Assembly: GCF_001006805.1 (NCBI RefSeq)
Contig: NZ_LN811351.1
Location: forward strand, 64,883-128,882
Direction of reading: 5' to 3'
Source: Microvirga massiliensis
Lineage (GTDB): Bacteria > Pseudomonadota > Alphaproteobacteria > Rhizobiales > Beijerinckiaceae
Length of the DNA stretch: 64,000 bases
Shown here: piece by piece, positions 35,856 to 45,885 of the stretch
How the letters are laid out: each line of letters starts with the position of its first letter
Numbering within the stretch: position 1 is the stretch's first letter
Made by a program: the position numbers and the translations under genes
Notes under the pieces: generated by a model
Database searches by the model: none
Seen by the model: the letters and a program-made list of their open reading frames with translations, nothing else
Told to the model about the DNA's origin: nothing

Positions 35856-38800
35856 ATGGCGGTAGATGGCATGGCGCTCCGGGACGTCACGCTCGACGAC
35901 AAGTTCGACCTCGCCAAGGATCGGGTGTTCATCACCGGCACCCAGGCCGTAGTCAGGCTTCTGCTGATGCAGCGCGAGCGGGACCGTCTCGCCGGGCTGA
36001 ACACGGCGGGTTTCGTCTCCGGCTATCGCGGTTCGCCGATCGGCGGCCTCGATCAGAACCTGCAGCGGGCCAAGAAGTGGCTCGACGCGTCGCATATCGT
36101 CTTCCAGCCGGGCCTCAACGAGGAGCTTGCTGCGACGGCCATCTGGGGCACCCAGCAGGCCGAAATGCGGGGCGAGGGTCGCTATGACGGCGTCTTCGGG
36201 ATGTGGTACGGCAAGGGCCCCGGCGTCGATCGCTCCGGCGACGTGTTCCGCCACGCCAACATGGCCGGCACCTCGCGCTATGGCGGCGTCCTTGCGCTCA
36301 TGGGCGACGACCACACGGCCGAATCCTCGACGGTCGCTCACCAGTCCGAATTCCACTTCGTCGACGTGATGAGCCCGATCTTGAACCCGGCCGGCGTTCA
36401 GGAGATCCTCGATTACGGGCTCTACGGCTATGCGCTGAGCCGGTACTGCGGCACCTGGGTCGCGCTCAAATGCGTGAAGGAGAACATCGAGTCGACCGCC
36501 TCGGTCGACGGCTCGATCGACCGGGTGAAGATCATCATCCCGGATGACTTCGCGATGCCGCCTGGGGGGCTCAATATTCGCCGCGGCGACGGCATCCTCG
36601 AGCAGGAGGCGCGGCTCCAGGATTTCAAGCGCGACGCGATGCTCGCCTTCCTGCGCGCGAACAGCCTGAACCGGATCATTCTCTCGGGCGGCCGGCAGCC
36701 GAAGATCGGCGTGATCACTGTCGGGAAGAGCTACCTCGACGTGCGGCAGGCTCTCGACGAGCTCGGGCTCGACGAGGTCAAGGCGAATGACATGGGCTTG
36801 CGTCTTTACAAGATCGCGTGCCCATGGCCGATCTCACGACAGGAGCTCGTCGAATTCGCGCATGGCCTCGACCTGATCATCGTGGTGGAGGAGAAGCGAT
36901 CCCTCATCGAGGTGCAGGTTCGCGAAGAGCTCTACGGCACCCCGAACCAGCCGGTCTGCATCGGCAAGAAGGACGAGAACGGCGCTTGGCTCTTCCCTGT
37001 GAAAGGCGCTCTCGATCCGAACGATGTCGCGATCGCCATCGGCGAGCGCCTGCTGCGCTACCACCGCAACGACGATCTCGCGGGCCGTGTCGCGCGCCTC
37101 AAGGACGCCCAGCGCGTCCTCGCCGAAACCGGTGACGTCGCGACGCGCATCCCGCATTTCTGCTCGGGCTGCCCGCACAACACCTCGACGAAGGTTCCCG
37201 AGGGCATGCGCGCTTATGCGGGGATCGGCTGCCATTTCATGGCGCAGTGGATGGACCGGTCGACCGACGGCTTCACGCAGATGGGCGGTGAGGGCGCCAA
37301 CTGGATCGGTGAATCCAACTTCTCAAAGCGCCAGCACGTCTTCCAGAATCTCGGTGACGGCACCTACAACCATTCCGGCATTCTCGCTCTGCGCTGGGCG
37401 ATCGCGACCCGCACGAACATCACCTACAAGATTTTGTTCAACGATGCCGTCGCCATGACGGGCGGGCAGCGGCATGAAGGCGGGCTCACCGTCGACATGA
37501 TAGCGCGTCAGGTGCGCGCCGAAGGTGTCGACCGGATCGCGCTCGTCACGGACGAGCCCGATAAGTATTCCACGGCGGTGCAGTTCCCGTCCGGGATGAG
37601 CATCCATCACCGGGACGAGCTCGACAGCGTGCAGCGCGACCTCGCGCAGGCTCCCGGCGTCTCGGTCATGATCTACGATCAGACCTGCGCCTCCGAGAAG
37701 CGCCGCCGCCGCAAGCGCGGCGAGTTCCCGGATCCCGACAAGCGCGTCATCATCAACGATCTCGTCTGCGAGGCTTGCGGAGACTGCTCCGTGCAGTCGA
37801 ACTGCGTCGCTGTGCAGCCCATCGAGACGGAATTCGGTCGAAAGCGGCAGATCGACCAGTCCAACTGCAACAAGGATTTCTCCTGCGTGAAGGGCTTCTG
37901 CCCGTCCTTCGTGACGGTGCACGGAGCGAAGGTCCGGCGAGCGGTGCCCGCCACCGTCGCGACGGACGGCCTTGCGACAGGCGAGCTTCCCGAGCCGGCC
38001 ATTCCCGCGATCGACCGCACCTTCAACGTGATCGTCACGGGTGTCGGCGGCACCGGCGTCGTCACGATCGGCGCGATCCTCGGCATGGCCGCGCATCTCG
38101 AGAGCAAGGGCCTCGGGATGATCGACATGGCGGGCCTCGCGCAGAAGGGCGGGGCGGTCTACAGTCACGTGCGCCTTGCGAACAATCAGGACGACATCAA
38201 TGCGATCCGGGTGACGGCCGGTGCCGCCGATCTCGTGCTCGGCTGCGATCTCGTAGTGACCGGCACAAAGAAAGTGCTCGCTGCCGTGGACGAGGGCCGC
38301 AGCGCGCTCGTCGTCAACACCGCCGAGGTGATGCCGGGCGATTTCACGCGCAATGCGGATTTCTCCCTGCCGGCCGAGCGGATCAAGCGGGCCGTCGTGA
38401 AGGCCGCCGGGACGAATGCCGTCCACTTCGTGGACGCGACGGCCGTGGCGACGGCGCTCCTCGGCAATGCCATCGCGGCCAACATGTTCATGCTCGGCTA
38501 CGCGTATCAGAAAGGTCTCGTCCCGCTGACGGCCGCCGCGATCGAGAAGGCGATCGCGCTCAACGGAGAGGCGGTCCAGATGAATCTGGCCGCTTTCGGG
38601 TGGGGGCGTCGCACCGCGGCGGATCCGGAACTCGCCACGAAGGTGCTCGCCGGGCAGCGTGAGGCCTCCTCGTCGCGGCAGCTCTCCGAGAGCCTCGACG
38701 AGGTCATCGCACGGCGCGAAGCCTTCCTGGCCGACTACCAGGACAAGGCCTATGCCGAGCGCTATCGCGCGATGATCGAGCGCGTCCGCTCAGCCGAGAG

Positions 38801-39356
38801 AAAGTCGATGCCGGGCTCCACCACTCTGACGGAGGCTGCTGCGCGCTCGCTCTTCAAGCTCATGGCTTACAAGGACGAGTACGAGGTCGCACGCCTCTAC
38901 ACGAACGGCAATTTCGAGCGTCAGATCACTGCCACCTTCGAGGGCGAGAAGCTGCGCTACGAGTTCCATCTCGCCCCTCCGCTCCTCGCTCGCCCCGATC
39001 CCGAGACGGGATCGCCGCGGAAGATGAGCTTCGGGCCCTGGATGATGACGGCGTTCCGTATGCTCGCGCGCCTGAAAGGGCTGCGGGGAACCCCGTTCGA
39101 CGTCTTCGGCTACACCCAGGAGCGGCGCACGGAGCGTCGGCTTGTCGGCGAGTTCGAGGCGCGCCTCGAGGAGATCCTGCAGGGGCTCACCCCGGCCAAT
39201 CACGCTGTCGCAGTCGGACTCGCGGGCTTGCCGCAGAAGATCCGCGGCTACGGGCATATCAAGGAGCGAAACCTGACACTTGTCAGGAAGGAAGAGGCAG
39301 ATCTCCTGGCACGGTGGCGTGCGCCGGATCAGCCAATGCCGGTTGCAGCAGAGTAG
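35856..39356 (+). CDS. Indolepyruvate ferredoxin oxidoreductase, fused alpha/beta
   Basis: 1166-residue TPP enzyme that oxidatively decarboxylates aryl- or branched 2-oxoacids to acyl-CoA and reduces ferredoxin. The N-terminal half is the IorA-like pyrimidine and TPP-binding part (GFVSGYRGSPIGGLDQNLQR, MGGEGANWIGESNF). A cysteine-rich stretch (CEACGDCSVQSNC, then CNKDFSCVKGFC, about 640-700) is the iron-sulfur region. The gamma/IorB-like part follows (VTGVGGTGVVTIGAILGMAA). Such fused enzymes occur in aerobic alphaproteobacteria. It heads a region of CoA ligases and an uptake system that fits aryl-acid metabolism. Confidence 0.92.
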   Translation: MAVDGMALRDVTLDDKFDLAKDRVFITGTQAVVRLLLMQRERDRLAGLNTAGFVSGYRGSPIGGLDQNLQRAKKWLDASHIVFQPGLNEELAATAIWGTQQAEMRGEGRYDGVFGMWYGKGPGVDRSGDVFRHANMAGTSRYGGVLALMGDDHTAESSTVAHQSEFHFVDVMSPILNPAGVQEILDYGLYGYALSRYCGTWVALKCVKENIESTASVDGSIDRVKIIIPDDFAMPPGGLNIRRGDGILEQEARLQDFKRDAMLAFLRANSLNRIILSGGRQPKIGVITVGKSYLDVRQALDELGLDEVKANDMGLRLYKIACPWPISRQELVEFAHGLDLIIVVEEKRSLIEVQVREELYGTPNQPVCIGKKDENGAWLFPVKGALDPNDVAIAIGERLLRYHRNDDLAGRVARLKDAQRVLAETGDVATRIPHFCSGCPHNTSTKVPEGMRAYAGIGCHFMAQWMDRSTDGFTQMGGEGANWIGESNFSKRQHVFQNLGDGTYNHSGILALRWAIATRTNITYKILFNDAVAMTGGQRHEGGLTVDMIARQVRAEGVDRIALVTDEPDKYSTAVQFPSGMSIHHRDELDSVQRDLAQAPGVSVMIYDQTCASEKRRRRKRGEFPDPDKRVIINDLVCEACGDCSVQSNCVAVQPIETEFGRKRQIDQSNCNKDFSCVKGFCPSFVTVHGAKVRRAVPATVATDGLATGELPEPAIPAIDRTFNVIVTGVGGTGVVTIGAILGMAAHLESKGLGMIDMAGLAQKGGAVYSHVRLANNQDDINAIRVTAGAADLVLGCDLVVTGTKKVLAAVDEGRSALVVNTAEVMPGDFTRNADFSLPAERIKRAVVKAAGTNAVHFVDATAVATALLGNAIAANMFMLGYAYQKGLVPLTAAAIEKAIALNGEAVQMNLAAFGWGRRTAADPELATKVLAGQREASSSRQLSESLDEVIARREAFLADYQDKAYAERYRAMIERVRSAERKSMPGSTTLTEAAARSLFKLMAYKDEYEVARLYTNGNFERQITATFEGEKLRYEFHLAPPLLARPDPETGSPRKMSFGPWMMTAFRMLARLKGLRGTPFDVFGYTQERRTERRLVGEFEARLEEILQGLTPANHAVAVGLAGLPQKIRGYGHIKERNLTLVRKEEADLLARWRAPDQPMPVAAE

Positions 39357-39397
39357 CGTTCGGATCCGGGCGTCTGCCAAAATGCGCAGAAGTCTAA

Positions 39398-39519
39398 ATT
39401 GCTTCGCCTTCTCGCAATGATCGAAGTGGACCCGGCGTCAGTTCCGTTTTCGGCAGTGCACCTCGCGCCCTCAGACCCTCTTCGTCATTGCGAACGAAGT
39501 GAAGCAATCTACCCGTCGA
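39398..39519. repeat. Dispersed inverted-arm repeat, copy B
   Basis: Arm 1 ATTGCTTCGCCTTCTCGC starts at 39398. A spacer of about 60 bases follows, then the inverted arm CGTCATTGCGAACGAAGTG at 39483, ending in GAAGCAATCTACCCGTCGA (39501-39519). Spacer and second arm (about 39443-39510) align without gaps to 32452-32517 in copy A at roughly 80 percent by eye. It fills most of the convergent gap between the oxidoreductase and the MarR-GNAT gene. Confidence 0.75.
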
Positions 39520-39574
39520 AGGATGAAGCACTTCGACCGCAACTCACCATGGCTCGCGAATACTCCGCGAACTC

Positions 39575-40501
39575 TCACTCCAACTCGAGTTCCCACGTTT
39601 CACCGACGAGATCGTGGCCGAAGCTGTGGTGCTGCTCGGTGGCGATGAGGCGGAAGCCGGCTGTCTTGTAGATGTGTCGGGCCGCATGCAGGACATCGTT
39701 CGTCCAGAGCATGATCCGGCGGTATCCGGCCGCCCTTGCAAACCGGACGCATTCGTCGACTAAGTGCCGTCCAATGCCGAGCCCTCTCGCCTTGGGTTCC
39801 ACATAGAGGAGGCGGAGCTTCGCGACTTCGTCCGAAGCCTTGACGAGGATCACCGAGCCGACGATCTCCCCGTCGATCTCGGCGATCCAGCTCCGTTCCC
39901 GTTTTGGATCGAAGTCCTTGATGAAGCTCGCGGCGATCTCCGCGACGAGCGCTTCGAACCGTTCGTCCCAGTCATATTCCTGCGCATAGAGCGCCCCGTG
40001 GCGATGCACGATCCAGCCGATATCACCGGGCCGATGCGGCCGCAGCAGATAGGTGGGCGGCGCGGTCTTCGGCTCGAGGAGGCTCTCGACCGTCGCCATG
40101 GCCTCTACGAGGCGGCTCTGCTCAGCTAGGGAAAGCGGAGCGAGCAGCCCGGATACCTGCGATCTCGAGGCATCGTTCAACAGCCCAAAAGCCTCTCGTC
40201 CAGCCTGTGTCAGCGAGAGATGGCTTCGTCGGCCGTCCTCCCGTGAGCGGAGCCGCTCGATCAGCCCCCGTGTTTCGAAGCGGCGCAGGATCCGGCTGAG
40301 ATAGCCGGCATCGAGGCCGAGCGCCTGTCCGATCTCCGTAGCCGCCGGCCCATCGCGGGTCGCCAGCTCATAGAGGACCCGTGCTTCCGCCAGGGAGAAC
40401 TGGCTCCCGAGGAGACTCTCCTCGAGTGTGCCGAGGCGGCGTGTATAAAATCGCGTGAACCGCCGAACGCGTTCGACGAGGTCCTGCAGGACTCGATCCA
40501 T
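39575..40501 (-). CDS. MarR-type regulator fused to GNAT acetyltransferase
   Basis: 308 residues in two domains. Residues 1-150 form a MarR winged helix (SQFSLAEARVLYELATRDGP, AGYLSRILRRFETRGLIERL, RSREDGRRSHLSLT). Residues 155-305 form a GNAT acetyltransferase with acetyl-CoA loop YVEPKARGLGIGRHLVDECV and a typical WTNDVLHAARHIYKTAGFR end. The fusion is a known architecture. A perfect palindrome lies 22-36 bases before the start codon and is likely its own operator. Its substrate is unknown; by location it may control the ligase and transporter genes that diverge from it. Confidence 0.9.
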   Translation of the reverse strand: MDRVLQDLVERVRRFTRFYTRRLGTLEESLLGSQFSLAEARVLYELATRDGPAATEIGQALGLDAGYLSRILRRFETRGLIERLRSREDGRRSHLSLTQAGREAFGLLNDASRSQVSGLLAPLSLAEQSRLVEAMATVESLLEPKTAPPTYLLRPHRPGDIGWIVHRHGALYAQEYDWDERFEALVAEIAASFIKDFDPKRERSWIAEIDGEIVGSVILVKASDEVAKLRLLYVEPKARGLGIGRHLVDECVRFARAAGYRRIMLWTNDVLHAARHIYKTAGFRLIATEQHHSFGHDLVGETWELELE

Positions 40502-40522
40502 AGTCGGCAGACTGGACGATTG

Positions 40523-40537
40523 CTTGACGGCGTCAAG
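40523..40537. promoter_or_regulatory. Candidate MarR operator palindrome
   Basis: CTTGACG-G-CGTCAAG is a perfect 7-1-7 palindrome in the divergent gap, 22 bases before the MarR-GNAT start. Position and symmetry fit an autoregulatory operator that could also block the divergent ligase-transporter operon. The rest of the 302-base gap (40502-40803) has no gene; AGGGAGGA at about 40789 is the ligase ribosome site. Confidence 0.55.
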
Positions 40538-40803
40538 TTAATTTTGTGGTCGAGCAACGGGCACGAAGGCGTTCCCTGCCCAATGATCTGGAAGTTCCGC
40601 ACGAACTGCGACGCTTTGCGCGTCTCTGAGTTGGGAAATCTGCACAGGTTCGACTCTTGTCGGGGTCCCGTTTAGTGTGACAGATCGAGTATATCGAGCC
40701 GTTGAAAGGACCGGGCGCCGCCCGGACGAGCGCGGACCAACCGCGTCGGCAGAGGAAAATTCGGGGCTGCGGACCCGCGGCCCATCGAGGGAGGAAGCCG
40801 TTC

Positions 40804-42786
40804 GTGACGCCCGCCGTCGCCGCACGCGAGGATACCTTTCCCAAGCTGCTCGTTCGCAACGCCCAGGTGCGCCCCGAGCGCGTCGCCTTCCGGCACAAGG
40901 ACCTTGGAATCTGGCAGTCTTGGACCTGGGGCGAGGTCCACGAAATCGTTCGCGCTTATGCGGCCGGCCTGAGCGCGATCGGGCTGAAGCGCGGGGGCAA
41001 GATCGCGATCATCGGATACAACCGGCCATACCTCTACTGGACGATGGCGGCGGCGCAATGGATCGGGGCCATACCGGTGCCCGTCTATGCGGATTCGGTC
41101 GCCGACGAGATGGCGTATGTGCTCGCGCATGCGGAAGTCACCCATGCGGCCGTCCAGGATCAGGAGCAAGTCGACAAGGTCTTGTCCGTCGCGGATCGGG
41201 TGCCCCTGCTGACGCACATCCTCTACGACGAGGAGCGTGGTCTTCGCGACTACGACCGCAGCCGGCTTCATCCGATCAGCGAGATCGTCGACGAGGGACG
41301 CAAGCGGCTTGCTGACCCAGGCGCCATCGAGGCTAGCGAGGCGGAACTCGCGCGAGGCAAGGGCGCCGATCTCGCGATCATCCTCTATACCTCGGGCACG
41401 ACCGGGCGCCCCAAGGGCGTGATGCTGAGCTACGACAACGTGATCGCCGCGGCGCGCATCGGCTGCGACTTCGACCATCTCGGCGAAAGCGACGAGATCA
41501 TTGCGTATCTGCCGATCGCCTGGGTGGGCGACCACATCTTCTCCTATGCGCAGGCCATTCTCGTCGGTCTGTGCGTGAGTTGCCCGGAAAGCCCCGATAC
41601 CGTCGTCGACGACCGGCGAGAGATCGGGACCACCTATGCGTTCGCGCCGCCGCGGGTGTTTGAGAACATGCTCACCCTCACAATGGTGCGCATGGAAGAT
41701 GCCGGCGCAATCAAGCGCCGCATGTTCCGGTTCTTCATTGATCACGCGAACCGGGTCGGCGAGGAGATCCTCAATGGCGAGGCGGGCGTCTCCGCGTGGG
41801 ATCGCTTTCTCTACCGGATTGGCGACATCCTCGTTTACGGGCCTCTGAAGAATCGCTTCGGGCTCACGAAGATCAAGGTCGGATACACCGCAGGGGAGGC
41901 GATCGGGCCCGAGATCTTCCGCTTCTACCGGGCCATCGGTGTGAACCTGAAGCAGCTCTATGGGCAGACCGAGGCTTCGGTCTACGTCACGATGCAGCCG
42001 GACGGCGAAATCCGCGCCGATACGGTCGGGCGTCCGGCGCCGGAGGTGGAGATCCGGATCGACGACAGTGGCGAGGTTCTCTACCGCTCGCCGGGCGTCT
42101 TCCTCGGCTATTTCAAGGACGAGGATAAGACTGCGGAAACGAAGACACCGGACGGATTCGTGCGCTCGGGCGATGCGGGATTCTTCGACAACAGCGGACA
42201 TCTGCGGATTATCGATCGCGCGAAGGATGTCGGGCGGCTGACGGACGGCTCGCTGTTCCCCCCGAAATATGTCGAGAACAAGCTGAAATTCTACCCGAAC
42301 ATTAAGGAGGCGGTGGCGTTCGGGGACAAGCGCGATTTCGTCACCTGCTTCATCAACATCGATCTCATCGCCGTCGGGAACTGGGCCGAGCGCAATGGCG
42401 TCACCTACGCCTCGTACCAGGAATTGGCAGGCCACCCGCTCGTCTATGACATGATCGAGCAGCATGTCGACGAGGTGAACCGATCGCTCGCGGGCGAGCC
42501 CAGGATGGGTGGCGCTCAGATCCGGCGCTTCCTGATCCTCCACAAGGAACTCGACGCGGATGACGGGGAACTGACCCGCACCCAGAAGGTCAGGCGAGGC
42601 TTCATCGCGGAACGATATGCGCCTCTGATCACGGCCCTCTACAGCAGTGCTACGGAGGCCGACATCTCGACCGAGGTGACCTTCGAGGACGGCCGCAAGG
42701 GTGTCATCGCGGCCCGCGTGAAGATCAGGGATATGAAACTCCATCCGGTCGCGGAACAAGTCGGGCTCCTGGAGGCTGCCGAGTGA
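40804..42786 (+). CDS. AMP-forming acyl-CoA ligase
   Basis: 660-residue ANL-family enzyme that activates a carboxylic acid with ATP and CoA. Visible motifs are the P-loop ILYTSGTTGRPKGVMLSYDN, the YGQTEASVYV core, FVRSGDAGFFDNSG with the ribose-binding Asp and the hinge IDRAKDV. The size and segment arrangement fit long-chain or aromatic acyl-CoA synthetases. GTG at 40804 has a good ribosome site; the frame extends to 40702 without one. Its stop overlaps the start of the next gene, the ABC ATPase, so the acid is probably imported and then activated. Confidence 0.88.
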   Translation: MTPAVAAREDTFPKLLVRNAQVRPERVAFRHKDLGIWQSWTWGEVHEIVRAYAAGLSAIGLKRGGKIAIIGYNRPYLYWTMAAAQWIGAIPVPVYADSVADEMAYVLAHAEVTHAAVQDQEQVDKVLSVADRVPLLTHILYDEERGLRDYDRSRLHPISEIVDEGRKRLADPGAIEASEAELARGKGADLAIILYTSGTTGRPKGVMLSYDNVIAAARIGCDFDHLGESDEIIAYLPIAWVGDHIFSYAQAILVGLCVSCPESPDTVVDDRREIGTTYAFAPPRVFENMLTLTMVRMEDAGAIKRRMFRFFIDHANRVGEEILNGEAGVSAWDRFLYRIGDILVYGPLKNRFGLTKIKVGYTAGEAIGPEIFRFYRAIGVNLKQLYGQTEASVYVTMQPDGEIRADTVGRPAPEVEIRIDDSGEVLYRSPGVFLGYFKDEDKTAETKTPDGFVRSGDAGFFDNSGHLRIIDRAKDVGRLTDGSLFPPKYVENKLKFYPNIKEAVAFGDKRDFVTCFINIDLIAVGNWAERNGVTYASYQELAGHPLVYDMIEQHVDEVNRSLAGEPRMGGAQIRRFLILHKELDADDGELTRTQKVRRGFIAERYAPLITALYSSATEADISTEVTFEDGRKGVIAARVKIRDMKLHPVAEQVGLLEAAE

Positions 42787-43586
42787 TGCGTGCGCCCGAT
42801 ACTCCTATCCTCACGAAGGGCGATGTGCTGCTCGCGGTCGAGAGCGTGTCTCTCGGCTTCGGCGGCGTGAAGGCGCTCACCGATGTGTCCTTCGACATCA
42901 AGAAGGGCGAGATCCGGGCGATCATCGGGCCGAACGGCGCCGGCAAGACCTCGATGCTCAACTGCATCAACGGCTTCTACCATCCGACCGATGGCCGCAT
43001 CACCTTCAAGGGCAAGACGCGCCTGAAGATGCGCCCCTCGGAAGCCGCACGAGGCGGCATCGCCCGCACCTTCCAGAACGTGGCCCTCTTCAAGGGTATG
43101 TCGACGCTGGACAACATCATGGCGGGACGCTCGCTGAAGATGACGTCCAGCTTCTTCTGGCAGCTCTTCCGGCACGGGCCGGCCATGAACGAGGAAGTCC
43201 GGCATCGCCGGGTCGTGGAGGACATCATCGACTTCCTGGAAATCCAGCACATCCGGAAGGTACCGGTCGGTAAGCTGCCCTACGGGCTGCAGAAGCGGGT
43301 GGAACTCGGGCGGGCGCTTGCCATGGAACCCGATCTGCTCCTCCTCGACGAGCCCATGGCCGGGATGAATCTCGAGGAAAAGGAGGACATGTCCCGCTTC
43401 ATCCTCGACGTGAACCAGCAATACGGCACCACCATTGCGCTCATCGAGCACGACATGGGCGTGGTGATGGACCTCTCCGATCGTGTGGTCGTGCTCGAAT
43501 ACGGACGCAAGATCGCGGACGGGAAACCCGATGACGTGAAACGCGACCAGCGTGTCATCGACGCCTATCTCGGCGTGGCGCATTGA
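42786..43586 (+). CDS. Branched-chain-type ABC transporter ATP-binding protein (LivG-like)
   Basis: 266-residue ATPase with Walker A GPNGAGKTSMLNCI, the LivG-specific long insert before the signature (SGQQ replaced by KLPYGLQKRVELGRALAM), Walker B LLLLDEPMAGMN and the H-loop IEHDMG. The ATG overlaps the ligase stop (TGATG). A GTG one codon earlier is also possible. The following permease, receptor and second ATPase complete the importer. Confidence 0.9.
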   Translation: MRAPDTPILTKGDVLLAVESVSLGFGGVKALTDVSFDIKKGEIRAIIGPNGAGKTSMLNCINGFYHPTDGRITFKGKTRLKMRPSEAARGGIARTFQNVALFKGMSTLDNIMAGRSLKMTSSFFWQLFRHGPAMNEEVRHRRVVEDIIDFLEIQHIRKVPVGKLPYGLQKRVELGRALAMEPDLLLLDEPMAGMNLEEKEDMSRFILDVNQQYGTTIALIEHDMGVVMDLSDRVVVLEYGRKIADGKPDDVKRDQRVIDAYLGVAH

Positions 43587-43597
43587 GGGAGGGACGC

Positions 43598-44692
43598 GTG
43601 GCGGAAACGGCAGCTCCGGCTCTGCGCAGGCCTGGCCTCGACTCCAAGAGGACGCGGCACCTTGCCATCGGCGGCAGCATCCTGGCGCTGATCATCGCAC
43701 TCGTGGTCGCCGTGCAGACGGGCGCGATTGCGAGCGGCAACATTATCTACAATGTCTTCGTTGATCCCTTCGTCCTGATGGTAGATGCGCCCGACCTCCT
43801 GGTGCAGACGCTCTGGGAAGGGCTCGTCTCGGGCGTGCTGTATGCGCTGATTGCGCTGGGTTTCGTGCTGATCTTCAAGGCCTCGGGCGTGTTCAATTTC
43901 GCGCAGGGAATCATGGTGGTGTTCGCCGCCCTGACTCTCGTAGGCCTGCACGAGATGGGCGTGCCGTCGCTGATCGCGCTCCTCCTCGCAGTTGGGGTGA
44001 TGTTCATCCTCGCTTTGGCCGTGGAGCGGGTGGTGCTCAGGCCGCTCGTGAATCAGCCCGATATCATCCTCTTCATGGCGACCTTCGGGCTCACCTATTT
44101 CCTGATCGGGCTCGGTGAGATCATCTTCGGGGGGAACCCGAAGCAGATGATCACCAGTGAGCTCTTCTTGCCATCGGGTGCCAGCGAGGTGGAGATCTTT
44201 GGCGGATCCGTGCGCTTCCAGCACATCGATATCGCAGCGACCGTCATCGCTTCCGTGATGATCGCAGGCCTGGCCGTGTTCTTTTCCAAAACGCGCATCG
44301 GCCGGGCACTGCGCGCCGTTGCCGACAGTCACAAGGCGGCGCTGTCGGTCGGCATCTCGCTCAACCAGATTTGGGTCATCGTCTGGTTTACGGCCGGCAT
44401 CGTGGCCCTCGTGACGGGCATCATGTGGGGCGCGCGCTCCGACGTCTCTTTCGCTCTGCAGATTATCGCACTCAAGGCCCTTCCGGTCCTGATCCTTGGC
44501 GGCTTCACCTCGATCCCGGGCGCGATCGTGGGCGGTCTCATCATCGGCATCGGCGAGAAGATCGGCGAATTCTACTGGGGACCGCTCCTGGGCGGCGGCA
44601 TCGAGACCTGGCTCGCCTATATGATCGCCCTTCTGTTCCTGCTGTTCAGGCCGCAGGGCCTGTTCGGCGAGAAGATCATCGAACGCGTGTGA
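43598..44692 (+). CDS. Branched-chain-type ABC permease (LivH-like)
   Basis: 364-residue inner-membrane permease with about eight helices and the LivH features GVLYALIALGFVLIFKASGV, FNFAQGIMVVFAALTLVG and a C-terminal FTSIPGAIVGGLIIGIGEK. The N-terminus has an unusual 60-residue lead with an extra helix (LAIGGSILALIIALVVAVQT). GTG at 43598 with GAGGGAGGG upstream is preferred over the TTG at 43583. Pairs with the LivM-like permease to form the channel. Confidence 0.9.
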   Translation: MAETAAPALRRPGLDSKRTRHLAIGGSILALIIALVVAVQTGAIASGNIIYNVFVDPFVLMVDAPDLLVQTLWEGLVSGVLYALIALGFVLIFKASGVFNFAQGIMVVFAALTLVGLHEMGVPSLIALLLAVGVMFILALAVERVVLRPLVNQPDIILFMATFGLTYFLIGLGEIIFGGNPKQMITSELFLPSGASEVEIFGGSVRFQHIDIAATVIASVMIAGLAVFFSKTRIGRALRAVADSHKAALSVGISLNQIWVIVWFTAGIVALVTGIMWGARSDVSFALQIIALKALPVLILGGFTSIPGAIVGGLIIGIGEKIGEFYWGPLLGGGIETWLAYMIALLFLLFRPQGLFGEKIIERV

Positions 44693-44700
44693 GGTAAGGC

Positions 44701-45786
44701 GTGCTCTACCGCGAGGCCGGTCAGTTCAAGTCCAACTATGCCGCCGATATGGCGGTGTTTCCCCTCCGGCAGGACCGGGTGGGGCTCGCGATCATCATCG
44801 CCGCGGCTTATGCGCTCGCCTTCCTGGGCAATGACTTCCTGCTCCAGGCGGTGATGATCCCCTTTCTGGTGTTTTCGCTGGCCTCTATCGGTCTCAATAT
44901 CCTCACCGGCTATGCGGGCCTCCTGTCCCTCGGCACTGGCGCCTTCATGGGCGTCGGCGCCTACGCCTGCTACAAGCTGACGAGCATCTTTCCCGACGTG
45001 AACGTAATCGTCTGGATTCTCGTGTCCGGGCTCTTTTCGGCGGCGGCCGGCGTGATTTTCGGCCTGCCCTCCCTGCGCATCAAGGGGTTCTACCTCGCCG
45101 TCGCGACGCTCGCGGCGCAGTTCTTCCTGCAATGGACCTTCATCCGCGTACCGTGGCTTGTGAACTACAACGTGTCCGGCGCGATCGAGGTGCCCATTCG
45201 CACGCTCTTTGGCATCCCGATCATGGGAGCGACAGCGACTTCGCAGACGCGCTACCTCGTCGTCCTCACTCTCGTGATCGTCCTCACTTGGTTCGCCTCA
45301 AACCTAGTGCATGGCCGCATTGGCCGCATGTGGATGGCGGTGCGCGACATGGATATCGCGGCCGAACTCATGGGCATCAGGCTCCTGCCCACCAAGCTCC
45401 TCGCCTTCGCGGTCTCGTCCTATTACTGCGGCGTCGCCGGAGCGCTCCTGGTGTTTCTCTGGTACGGCGGCGCCGAATACGACGTGTTCAACATCAACCA
45501 GTCCTTCTTCATCCTGTTCATGGTGATCATCGGGGGACTGGGCAGCCTCATCGGGTCGTTCTTCGGTGCTGCCCTGATCTTCATCATGCCTATCGCTCTC
45601 GGCATCGTGCTACCGGCTCTGCTCGAACCGTTCGGCATCCATATCGGGGCCGAGACCATCGAGCACCTGCGGTTCATGCTGGTGGGCGCGCTCATCATCT
45701 TCTTCCTGATCGTCGAGCCGCACGGTCTCGCGCGGCTTTGGCAGATCACCAAACAGAAGCTTCGGGTCTGGCCGTTCCCCTATTGA
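44701..45786 (+). CDS. Branched-chain-type ABC permease (LivM-like)
   Basis: 361-residue permease, GTG start, with about ten helices. LivM features are SIGLNILTGYAGLLSLGTGA, FMGVGAYACYKL and LPSLRIKGFYLAVATLAAQF, with the cytoplasmic EAA-like part RMWMAVRDMDIAAELMGI. The end shows IIGGLGSLIGSFFGAALIF. Eight bases after the LivH-like gene. Two GC hairpins (45794-45808 and 45845-45863) lie in the gap to the receptor gene. Confidence 0.9.
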   Translation: MLYREAGQFKSNYAADMAVFPLRQDRVGLAIIIAAAYALAFLGNDFLLQAVMIPFLVFSLASIGLNILTGYAGLLSLGTGAFMGVGAYACYKLTSIFPDVNVIVWILVSGLFSAAAGVIFGLPSLRIKGFYLAVATLAAQFFLQWTFIRVPWLVNYNVSGAIEVPIRTLFGIPIMGATATSQTRYLVVLTLVIVLTWFASNLVHGRIGRMWMAVRDMDIAAELMGIRLLPTKLLAFAVSSYYCGVAGALLVFLWYGGAEYDVFNINQSFFILFMVIIGGLGSLIGSFFGAALIFIMPIALGIVLPALLEPFGIHIGAETIEHLRFMLVGALIIFFLIVEPHGLARLWQITKQKLRVWPFPY

Positions 45787-45885
45787 CGGCGGATCCCGCG
45801 CCGCGGGAACGGCGCGCCAAGGAGACGTGAATTCTATCCAGAACGTCCGCCTTCCATGCGGACATCAGCAGGAGGAAAAATAAGA

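Noticed and set aside
40672-42759. A 695-codon minus-strand frame
   Set aside because: It is antisense to the acyl-CoA ligase, whose motifs are clear, and has no recognisable domain.
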